DNA of 19,714 nt from Methylacidiphilum sp. (lineage in GTDB: Bacteria > Verrucomicrobiota > Verrucomicrobiia > CAIQCK01): NCBI GenBank assembly GCA_020718125.1, contig DYDC01000013.1, positions 1-19,714 on the forward strand, written 5' to 3'. Both the position numbers and the translations under genes were made by a program. Positions 13,118 through 19,714 of this stretch are shown here, in pieces. The notes below the pieces were generated by a model. The model was not told the DNA's origin and did no database searches. It saw only the letters and a program-made list of their open reading frames with translations. Position 1 is the stretch's first letter, and each line of letters opens with the position of its first letter.

Positions 13118-14496
13118 ACACCTCGTTGGCCATCCTTATCATGCTCCTGTTGTTCGGGGCGAGCATCTTTGTCCATGAACTGGGCCACTTCTGGCTGGCA
13201 CGCCGGAAGGGAATGAAGATCGAGAGGTTTTCGGTCGGCTTCGGTCCGGCAATCTGGAAGACCGTCCGCCACGGCGTCGAGTATCGCTTGAGCGCGATCC
13301 CGCTGGGCGGCTACGTGTTGTTGCCGCAGATGAACCCGGCGGAGGCGCTGGAAGGCAGGAGCGAATCGAAGGAACCGCTGCCGCCCGTCTCACCGTGGGC
13401 GAAGATCATCGTGGCGTTGGCCGGGCCGGCGATGAACGTGGCTCTGGCACTGGCGCTGGCCATCCTGATTTCCGTGCACGGCATCCCGTCTGACCAAAGC
13501 CCGGAGATGCTGGTGATTTCGCGCTTGTTGCCGGAGAGCGCCGAGGCAAAAGCCGGTTTGAAGATTGGCGACCGCATCGAGGAAATTGATGGCTGCCGCG
13601 TCCTGAAGCTTGAGGACGTGCTGCAATTCGTCATGACCTGCACGACCGAGGAGGTGCCGTTTGGCGTGCGGCGCGGCGAAAAGCGGGTGTCGGTCAAGGT
13701 TCCGATCTTGCTCGATGCGGAGATGGGGTTGCGGGTGCCGCAGTTTGAGGTGGGCGAGTCCACGTTCATCCGCGGCATCGAGGCGAACTCGCCGGCGGAC
13801 CGGGGCGGATTGCAGATCGGCGACCAGGTCATTGCCCTCAACGGCCAGCCGGTCCTGAACATGAGCCACATGATCGAGTTGACCAAGGACCAGGGCGGCA
13901 AGGAGGTCACGCTCGACATCGCGCGCAAGAAGGCGCGCCAGCAGTTGAAGGTGACGCCGTTTTACGACGACGTGAAGAAACGCGCCCGCATCGGGGTCGT
14001 CATCGGGTTCGACCCGAACCTGCCGAAGGTGACCATCTATCCGTCCCCGCTGGACCAGCTCTGGCATCCGGTGGTGAACATCACGCGCACGTTGTGGGCG
14101 TTGTTGCATCCGCGCGTGACGGGCGTGACTCCGGGCAAGCTCAGCGGCGCGCCGGGCATCATGTATGTGCTGACGCAGGAGGTGAAGAGCAGTTGGCTGA
14201 AGGGCCTGGACTGGACGGTGTTTCTGAACGTCAATCTGGCGATCCTCAACCTGCTGCCGCTGCCGGTGCTGGACGGCGGTCACATCCTGTTCGCGCTGAT
14301 GGAATGGGTCCGCCGCAAGCCGCTCAACGTCCGTTTCGTGCGCGTGACGTGGACGGCGTTCACGGTGCTGTTGCTGACGTTCGCGGTTTACGTCAGCGCC
14401 AAGGACCTCTGGACCATCGCGCGGATCAGTTGGTTCCCCTCGAAGGCCGCAGCGACGAACGCGGCGCCGGCGATAGCGGCGCCACCGGGGAAATGA
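13111..14496 (+). CDS. rseP: RseP-type site-2 protease with two PDZ domains
   Basis: This M50 intramembrane zinc protease cleaves membrane proteins such as anti-sigma factors in regulated proteolysis; the target here is unknown. HELGH is at 22-27 (H22, E23, H26 the metal and catalytic residues) and the second site NLLPLPVLDGGH is at 380-391 (D388). Two PDZ-like domains lie at about 131-200 and 215-282. Transmembrane segments are near 5-22, 98-122, 368-386 and 413-430. A Pro/Ala tail ends the 461-residue protein. The GTG start is supported by the only strong Shine-Dalgarno in the window, AGGAGG at 13095-13100, 10 bases upstream. It overlaps dxr by 7 and ispG by 4 bases, the widespread dxr-rseP order. 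Confidence 0.95.
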   Translation: MLDTSLAILIMLLLFGASIFVHELGHFWLARRKGMKIERFSVGFGPAIWKTVRHGVEYRLSAIPLGGYVLLPQMNPAEALEGRSESKEPLPPVSPWAKIIVALAGPAMNVALALALAILISVHGIPSDQSPEMLVISRLLPESAEAKAGLKIGDRIEEIDGCRVLKLEDVLQFVMTCTTEEVPFGVRRGEKRVSVKVPILLDAEMGLRVPQFEVGESTFIRGIEANSPADRGGLQIGDQVIALNGQPVLNMSHMIELTKDQGGKEVTLDIARKKARQQLKVTPFYDDVKKRARIGVVIGFDPNLPKVTIYPSPLDQLWHPVVNITRTLWALLHPRVTGVTPGKLSGAPGIMYVLTQEVKSSWLKGLDWTVFLNVNLAILNLLPLPVLDGGHILFALMEWVRRKPLNVRFVRVTWTAFTVLLLTFAVYVSAKDLWTIARISWFPSKAAATNAAPAIAAPPGK

Positions 14497-16283
14497 AATA
14501 CTGCCACAGTCCATTCAGCTATCGTCGCCGCCAGACACGCGCCGTGAACGTTGGCGGCGTCCACGTTGGCGGCGACAGCCCGATCCGCGTCCAGAGCATG
14601 CTTACCTCGGACACCATGAACACCGAGGCGTGCGTGAACGAGGCGCTGCCCATCATCGCCGCGGGTTGCGAGATCATCCGCATCACGGCCCCCACGGTGA
14701 AGGACGCCGAGAACCTCAAGAACATCGTCGCGGCGCTGCGCGCCCGTGGCGTGAAGACGCCCGTCGTGGCAGACATCCATTTCAAGCCGGAGGCCGCGAT
14801 GGAGGCGGTGAAGTGGGTCGAGAAGATCCGGGTGAATCCCGGCAACTACGCGGACAAGAAGAAGTTTGTCGTGAAGGAATACAGCGACGAGCAATACGCG
14901 GCGGAGCTGGTGCGGCTGGAGGAGGCGTTCACGCCCTTGGTGCTGGAGTGCAAGCGGCTTGGGCGCGCCATGCGCATCGGCACCAACCACGGCTCGCTTT
15001 CCGACCGCATCCTGAACCGCTATGGCGACACACCGATGGGGATGGTGGAGAGCGCGTTCGAGTTTGCCCGCATCTGCCGCAAACACGCTTTCCACGAGTT
15101 GATGTTCTCGATGAAAGCCTCGAACCCCAAGGTGGTCATCGAGGCTTACCGGCTTCTGGCTGCCAGGATGGATGAGGCGGGCTGGGATTACCCGTTGCAC
15201 CTCGGTGTCACGGAGGCGGGCGAGGGCGAAGACGGACGCATCAAGTCGGCGGTCGGCATTGGGGCGCTGCTGGAGGACGGCATCGGTGACACGGTGCGCG
15301 TGTCGTTGACGGAGGACAGTGTGCATGAGATTCCCGTGGCCCATGCACTGGTGAAGAAGTTCAACGACCGGCTCGGCCAGCCGCCCGCACCGGAGCCTGC
15401 GGTGAAGGTGAAGGAGTCGCGCGACCCGTTCAGTTACGCGCGTCGGCAGACGCGGGAGTTGACGATCAACAGCGTGAAACTCGGCGGCGAGAACCTCCTG
15501 CGGGTTTGTGTGGCGGCATCAGCCTGCGAAAAGCTGTCGGCGAAGCTGACAGCCTTGGGTGACACGCGGCCGGAGTTGATCCACGAGAAGAGCGGCGTGG
15601 TCGAGGTGGACCCGCTGCGGGATGGCGATTTCGCGCGCGTGAACGAAAACGCGCTGGTGACGGTCAAAGACGGGGTGCAGCTCAGTCCCTTGGTCGCATT
15701 CCGCATCCTGGCCGCGAAGTTGGACGCGCGCGGTTGTCGCGCGCCGATTTTGTTGAAGGACGTGTTGTCGGCGTCGCCGCCGGCGATGGAGCCGCTTGAC
15801 GCGATGTTGAACGCGGCGACGATGATCGGCGGGATGATCTGCGACGGGATCGGGGATGCGGTGCTGGTGCGGGGTGAGGCGGGCGCAGGCGCGGGTCTGC
15901 GGCTGGGCTACAACATCCTGCAGGCGTGCGGCAGCCGGTCGTTCAAGACGGATTATGTGGCGTGCCCGAGCTGCGGCCGGACGTTGTTCAACCTGCAAAC
16001 GGTGACAGCCCGGATCAAGGCCGCGACACAGCACTTGAAGGGCGTGAAGATCGCGATCATGGGCTGCATTGTGAACGGCCCGGGCGAGATGGCCGACGCG
16101 GATTTTGGCTACGTTGGCGGCGCGCCGGGCAAGGTGAACCTTTACGTTGGCAAGGCGGCGGTGAAGTTCAACGTCCCCGAAGCGGAGGCCGTGGACCGCT
16201 TGGTGGACCTGATCGAAGAACACGGCAAATGGGTGGAGCCTTCCCCCTGCAAGGACGGGGAAATGGCTGCGGCGAAGTCTTGA
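14493..16283 (+). CDS. ispG: Three-domain IspG (HMBPP synthase)
   Basis: IspG reductively opens methylerythritol cyclodiphosphate to HMBPP in the MEP pathway, with a [4Fe-4S] cluster. At 596 residues it is the long form with an inserted A* domain, known from plants, Chlamydiae, Bacteroidetes and relatives; the E. coli form is about 370. Domain A is roughly 1-295 (VQSMLTSDTMNT 33-44, VADIHFKP 92-99, MRIGTNHGSLSDR 160-172). A* is about 310-455, and domain B has cluster ligands C491, C494, C525 and E532 (CPSCGRT, GCIVNGPGE). A* begins DPFSYARRQTR (311-321), echoing HSPFSYRRRQTR (5-16). ATG 14493 overlaps the rseP stop as ATGA; the open frame extends far upstream inside rseP, but that part is not IspG. 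Confidence 0.96.
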   Translation: MKYCHSPFSYRRRQTRAVNVGGVHVGGDSPIRVQSMLTSDTMNTEACVNEALPIIAAGCEIIRITAPTVKDAENLKNIVAALRARGVKTPVVADIHFKPEAAMEAVKWVEKIRVNPGNYADKKKFVVKEYSDEQYAAELVRLEEAFTPLVLECKRLGRAMRIGTNHGSLSDRILNRYGDTPMGMVESAFEFARICRKHAFHELMFSMKASNPKVVIEAYRLLAARMDEAGWDYPLHLGVTEAGEGEDGRIKSAVGIGALLEDGIGDTVRVSLTEDSVHEIPVAHALVKKFNDRLGQPPAPEPAVKVKESRDPFSYARRQTRELTINSVKLGGENLLRVCVAASACEKLSAKLTALGDTRPELIHEKSGVVEVDPLRDGDFARVNENALVTVKDGVQLSPLVAFRILAAKLDARGCRAPILLKDVLSASPPAMEPLDAMLNAATMIGGMICDGIGDAVLVRGEAGAGAGLRLGYNILQACGSRSFKTDYVACPSCGRTLFNLQTVTARIKAATQHLKGVKIAIMGCIVNGPGEMADADFGYVGGAPGKVNLYVGKAAVKFNVPEAEAVDRLVDLIEEHGKWVEPSPCKDGEMAAAKS

Positions 16284-16321
16284 CCGCCCGCCCCGCGAAT
16301 TGCTATTGCTGAACGGACCCT

Positions 16322-19300
16322 ATGGCCACTCAACGCACTGCTGCTGCAACCGCGCCGTCCGCACGGGCGGACAACCCGGTGTCGTTCGAGATCCCGCAGA
16401 CTGAGCCGGCGTTCCGCCGATGCGACTGGATCGCGGCGGGCGTGTCGTTCGCGATCGCAATGATCGCCTACATCTGCATGATGTCGCCGAGCGTGACGCT
16501 GGAGGATTCGGGCGAACTGATCACCGGCGCGCACACGTTCGGCGTGCCGCATCCGCCGGGCTATCCGATCTGGACGATTCTCTGCTGTCTCTTCGATCAT
16601 TTGAATCCCTTGAGTCCGATACCGCTGCCGGAAGGCGTCGTGGGCGTGAGCCGCCGGGCGTTCAACATTGGCTGGCGGGTGTGTTTCGCGAGCGGGACGT
16701 TCGGTTCGCTGGCGGTGGGGCTGCTGGCGCTGTTGGGGTCGCGGTCGGGTTCGATGTTCATCCGTTCGGTGAAGGGGCTGAGCGAACGGCTGAACGAACG
16801 GCAGGAGCGGCTGATCGCGTCAGTGTGCGGGGCTGGTGGCGCGCTGGTGTTCGCGTTCAGCCCGGTGCCCCTGGCGCAGTCGGTGGTCGCGGAGGTTTAC
16901 TCGCTGAACTCGTTGTTCATGGGCGCGACGCTGGCGACGATCTTCGTCTGGATGCTGAAGCAGCAGGACAAGTATCTGTATTGGACGTGTTTCCTGTGGG
17001 CCTTGGGGCTGACGAACCACCAAACGCTGCTGTTCATGGCGCCGGCCTTCTTCATCGTCGTGGCGCTGGTCAGTGTGCCGGTCTTGATGGACTTGCTGGT
17101 GGCGTCGTGCTGGGTGGCAGCCGTGGGGATGTGGTTCATGCAATGGCTGGTGGATGGCACCACGCCAATCTTCCAATCGAGCTACTTCTGGCAGGGCGCG
17201 ATGGGGGCGGTGGCGCCGGTCCTGATCTTTCTGGTCGGTGAAGTGTTGCAGCATCGGTTCGGCTGGCAGACGCGCGTGAACTGGAAACGCGCGGCGATTA
17301 TCGGGGGATGCGTCCTTGGCGGTCTCGCGTTTTACGGCTACTCGCCTCTGGCCTCGTTGACCAACCCGCCGATGAACTGGGGTTACACGCGCGACAAGGA
17401 TGGGTTCTGGCATCACCTGAGCCGCGGCCAGTATGAAAAGGTGAAGGTCTGGAGGCCGTTGGGGGTGTTCGCCGATCAATTGTTCTTCTTCAGCAAGGAC
17501 CTGCGCGACCAATACACGTCGCTGATGGTGATGATGGGGCTGGGTTCATCCATGTGGATGTGGAGCGGCGACCGTCGGTCGAAGAAGTGGATGATCTTCA
17601 TGCTGGCAGGGATATTCTTCACGAGCTTCACGTTCATCTTCCTGGCCAACCCGACGCTGGATCGTGCCGTGCGGTTCAACGACCGCGTGTTCTTCATTCC
17701 CACCCACGCCATGTTCTGCGCGTGCATTGGCTACGGCCTGATGTGGGGCTTCTCGTATCTGGTGGGGCATTTGGAGAAACTGCGGTGGCTGCTGTTCGGC
17801 GGCCTGACCGGCGCGTGCCTGCTGCAGCTTGCGTATCAACTGGTCTATCACACCCGTTCGGAGACGGCCGCGGAACGCGAATGGATATGGGTGGGTGTGC
17901 AGGTCGCGTTTTTGTTCGGTCTGGCGCTGGTGTTGCTGTTCAGTGAGAGGGACAAGGTGCCGCTGCGGTCGACGCTGGCACTGGTCGCTTTGCTGCCACT
18001 GGCGGGACTGACGCGCAACTGGGCCGACAACGAGCAACACGGGCATTACTATGGCTGGTATTTCGGATACCACATGTTCGTGCCGGGCGGCGGCTATCCC
18101 GACATGGACAAGGACGCGATCCTCTACGGCGGCACCGATCCGGGCCGTTTCGTGCCGACCTACATGATCTTCTGCCCCCGCGTCCGCCCGGACGTTTACA
18201 TCATCACGCAAAACGCGCTGGCTGAGAACACCTACCTCCGCTACCTGCGCGCCCAATACAGCCCGTCCCGCAAGAAGGACGGGTTCAACTGGTTTGAAAA
18301 GCTCCTTCAGCGCGACACGACCTACCCGAAGGAGGACATCTACATCTCGACGGATGAGGACAGTGCCGCGGCCATCCGCTCCTACGTCGAGGAGTTGCAG
18401 CGGCGCCCCGCGATGCCGGGAGAGCAAGTGTCCGTCGTCAATGGGCGCGTCAACATCCAGGGCATCCAGGCGGTCACCGCCCTTAACGGGTTGGTGTCCA
18501 AGCAGATTTTCGACAAGGAACACCACAAGCGGAGCTTCTACGTCGAGGAGAGCTTCGTCATCCAGTGGATGTATAACTATCTGGAGCCTTACGGGGTCAT
18601 CATGAAGATCAACCGCGACCCGCTGCCGAAGATCACGCCGGAGATGGTCGCGCTCAACCGCCAGTATTGGGACAATTACGTCCAGAAATACTTGGTCAAC
18701 GACCCGACGTTCCGACGCGACGACGACGCCCAACGCGCCTTCTCCAAGCTGCGCACCGCCCACGCGGGGCTTTACGCGTGGCGCGCCACACTGGCGCCGC
18801 CCGAACAGCGGCAGCCCGAATTGGCGCCTGAAGCAGAGTATGCCTTCAAGCAATGTCTCGAACTCTGCCCGTTCAACGTCGAGGCAACGATCCGTTACGC
18901 CGAATTTCTCACGCGGCTGGAGCGCTACGGTGACGCGCACAAGCTCGTCACCGACTACAAGAAATACGACCCCCAGAACCCGCAGATACCCGTTGTGCTG
19001 AGCCAAATCCAGCAATTGAGCCAGATCGCCCGGCAGGAGATCGAGTTGCGCCAGAAGCTGGCGGCGACGCCGGGCGACCTGAACCACATCATGCAGTTCC
19101 TGTCCGTGCTGGCCACGCGGGGCAAGTTCCCGGAGATGGACGGGATCATTGATCAACTCATCGAACACAAGGAGATGCCCGCGCAGCATTTCAAGACCAT
19201 TGCCCAGACCTACGTGCAGCTCAACCGGTTCGATCGCGTCGAGAAGGTGCTGCGCAAGTATCTCGGTTTCTACCCCGACGACGCGCAGGCGTGGTATGAC

Positions 19301-19459
19301 CTCACCGTCGTCCTGGTGCAGGCGCAACAGGCCGATCCTGCGCTCGAGTGCCTGGAGAAAGCGATCCGGATCAATCCCGCCATCAAACAAGCCGCGCAAC
19401 AGGATGGCCGGCTCGACCGCGTGAAGCTCTTCCCGCGTTTCCAGCAACTGGCGCGGTGA
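16322..19459 (+). CDS. DUF2723 membrane glycosyltransferase-like protein with TPR tail
   Basis: The 1045-residue protein starts with a polar 35-residue tail, followed by a long multi-helix membrane region to about residue 565. Near its start is the DUF2723 signature VTLEDSGELITGAHTFG (58-74) then HPPGYPIW (77-84), typical of the GT-C fold, with an E-D pair (61-62). The animal relative TMEM260 is a protein O-mannosyltransferase; a similar role here, using a lipid-linked sugar, is inferred. Residues 565-1045 are probably extracytoplasmic, and about 836-870 and 960-1030 look like tetratricopeptide repeats (YVQLNRFDRVEKVLRKYLGF, ALECLEKAIRINP), which may bind acceptor proteins. No Shine-Dalgarno. 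It begins 38 bases after ispG, possibly in the same operon. Confidence 0.85.
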   Translation: MATQRTAAATAPSARADNPVSFEIPQTEPAFRRCDWIAAGVSFAIAMIAYICMMSPSVTLEDSGELITGAHTFGVPHPPGYPIWTILCCLFDHLNPLSPIPLPEGVVGVSRRAFNIGWRVCFASGTFGSLAVGLLALLGSRSGSMFIRSVKGLSERLNERQERLIASVCGAGGALVFAFSPVPLAQSVVAEVYSLNSLFMGATLATIFVWMLKQQDKYLYWTCFLWALGLTNHQTLLFMAPAFFIVVALVSVPVLMDLLVASCWVAAVGMWFMQWLVDGTTPIFQSSYFWQGAMGAVAPVLIFLVGEVLQHRFGWQTRVNWKRAAIIGGCVLGGLAFYGYSPLASLTNPPMNWGYTRDKDGFWHHLSRGQYEKVKVWRPLGVFADQLFFFSKDLRDQYTSLMVMMGLGSSMWMWSGDRRSKKWMIFMLAGIFFTSFTFIFLANPTLDRAVRFNDRVFFIPTHAMFCACIGYGLMWGFSYLVGHLEKLRWLLFGGLTGACLLQLAYQLVYHTRSETAAEREWIWVGVQVAFLFGLALVLLFSERDKVPLRSTLALVALLPLAGLTRNWADNEQHGHYYGWYFGYHMFVPGGGYPDMDKDAILYGGTDPGRFVPTYMIFCPRVRPDVYIITQNALAENTYLRYLRAQYSPSRKKDGFNWFEKLLQRDTTYPKEDIYISTDEDSAAAIRSYVEELQRRPAMPGEQVSVVNGRVNIQGIQAVTALNGLVSKQIFDKEHHKRSFYVEESFVIQWMYNYLEPYGVIMKINRDPLPKITPEMVALNRQYWDNYVQKYLVNDPTFRRDDDAQRAFSKLRTAHAGLYAWRATLAPPEQRQPELAPEAEYAFKQCLELCPFNVEATIRYAEFLTRLERYGDAHKLVTDYKKYDPQNPQIPVVLSQIQQLSQIARQEIELRQKLAATPGDLNHIMQFLSVLATRGKFPEMDGIIDQLIEHKEMPAQHFKTIAQTYVQLNRFDRVEKVLRKYLGFYPDDAQAWYDLTVVLVQAQQADPALECLEKAIRINPAIKQAAQQDGRLDRVKLFPRFQQLAR

Positions 19460-19476
19460 AACCGATGCAGCGGTTT
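19459..19476. other. Hairpin between convergent DUF2723 and tRNA genes
   Basis: AAACCG and CGGTTT form a perfect 6-bp stem with a 6-base loop, beginning in the DUF2723 stop codon. There is no T-run on either side, so it is not a clear intrinsic terminator. It sits where two transcripts converge and could mark a 3' end. Confidence 0.35.
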
Positions 19477-19508
19477 GGGGCAAGGACAGGGCCAGCCGTG
19501 TGGAAAAA

Positions 19509-19585
19509 TGGCGGGAGCGACGGGACTCGAACCCGCGGCCTCCTGCGTGACAGGCAGGCGCTCTAACCAACTGAGCTACGCCCCC
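19509..19585 (-). tRNA. tRNA-Asp (anticodon GTC)
   Basis: Read on the minus strand this 77-base gene folds as a cloverleaf. The acceptor GGGGGCG pairs with CGCTCCC (one G-U), with T8 A9 and the D arm GCTC...GAGC. The anticodon stem CCTGC/GCAGG encloses CTGTCAC, so the anticodon is GTC. The T arm is GCGGG/CCCGT around TTCGAGT. The discriminator base is G, as expected for Asp, and CCA is encoded at 19511-19509. TTGACT (19635-19630) and TAACCT (19613-19608), 16 bases apart, form a likely promoter. Confidence 0.97.
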
Positions 19586-19607
19586 GCCGGGAGCGAATCG
19601 GCGCACG

Positions 19608-19635
19608 AGGTTACGCAGCGGCCCTGTGAAGTCAA
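19608..19635 (-). promoter_or_regulatory. Likely promoter of the tRNA-Asp gene
   Basis: Minus-strand TTGACT and TAACCT are separated by 16 bases, with the -10 box 22 bases before the mature tRNA 5' end, leaving room for a short 5' leader removed by RNase P. Confidence 0.5.
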
Positions 19636-19686
19636 CTGGAAACAAGAGGCCATCAACCGCAAGGGCGCAACTTGACACACGCACCA

Positions 19687-19714
19687 AGTCCCGAAAGGGA
19701 CGGTCGAGAATAGC
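19687..19714 (+). repeat. Start of another REP-like hairpin element, cut by the window end
   Basis: AG-TCCC-GAAA-GGGA-CGGTCGAGAATAGC matches, position for position, the layout of the left-edge unit AG-CCCC-GGTA-GGGG-CGATAGAAAGTAGC: a 4-bp stem, a 4-base loop, then a purine-rich spacer ending TAGC. The stem differs by compensatory bases (TCCC/GGGA against CCCC/GGGG). The second hairpin would lie beyond the window. Confidence 0.6.

Noticed and set aside
14094..14492. N-terminal extension of IspG into rseP
   Set aside because: The upstream frame is a shadow of rseP; IspG homology starts at the ATG that overlaps the rseP stop.
19673..19678. TTGACA on the plus strand near the right edge
   Set aside because: The sequence at the expected -10 distance (19695-19705) is the GC-rich REP stem with no -10-like box and no gene follows inside the window.

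Overview
The window looks like chromosomal DNA of a high-GC member of the PVC superphylum, most likely Verrucomicrobiota (Pedosphaera/Limisphaera-like; inferred, no search run). The pointers are a 50-residue small basic protein of the Chlamydiae/Verrucomicrobia type, a long three-domain IspG, hairpin repeats at both window edges, and a near absence of Shine-Dalgarno sequences. Most genes are dense, housekeeping and on the + strand.

Left edge (1-850): three exact-period 69-bp repeats plus a partial fourth, then inverted copies of the same hairpin element. They abut the 3' end of a damaged minus-strand NtrC-type response regulator. That gene has an in-frame fusion from the middle of the receiver domain to the Fis-type DNA-binding domain, no AAA+ domain, and a truncated recognition helix. 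It keeps a good promoter and a structured leader. Left-middle (852-6013): a CBS-domain site-2 protease, the small basic protein, an RsuA/RluB-type pseudouridine synthase, a secreted SH3 protein with a roughly 490-residue Pro/Ala linker, and FolD.

Middle (6046-9073): a polytopic GT-C-like membrane protein converges on a minus-strand nadA plus YgbA-like pair. Between nadA and purA lie two back-to-back sigma70-like promoters, with a perfect 10-bp palindrome between their -35 boxes; nadA is predicted to be nearly leaderless.

Right (9074-19459): purA, then a tightly packed uppS-cdsA-dxr-rseP-ispG run for isoprenoid and envelope-lipid synthesis, with 1-bp gaps or 4-7 bp overlaps after uppS, followed by a 1045-residue DUF2723 protein (GT-C membrane domain plus TPR tail). 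IspG and Dxr make isoprenoid precursors, UppS makes the polyprenyl carrier, CdsA makes CDP-diacylglycerol, and the two GT-C proteins may use polyprenyl-linked sugars. A tRNA-Asp(GTC) gene on the minus strand and the start of another hairpin repeat close the window.

I found no clear new defence, mobile or biosynthetic system. The most interesting items are the response-regulator/repeat junction, the nadA/purA control region with the nadA-ygbA pairing, and the low-complexity SH3 protein with its unassigned C-terminal domain.
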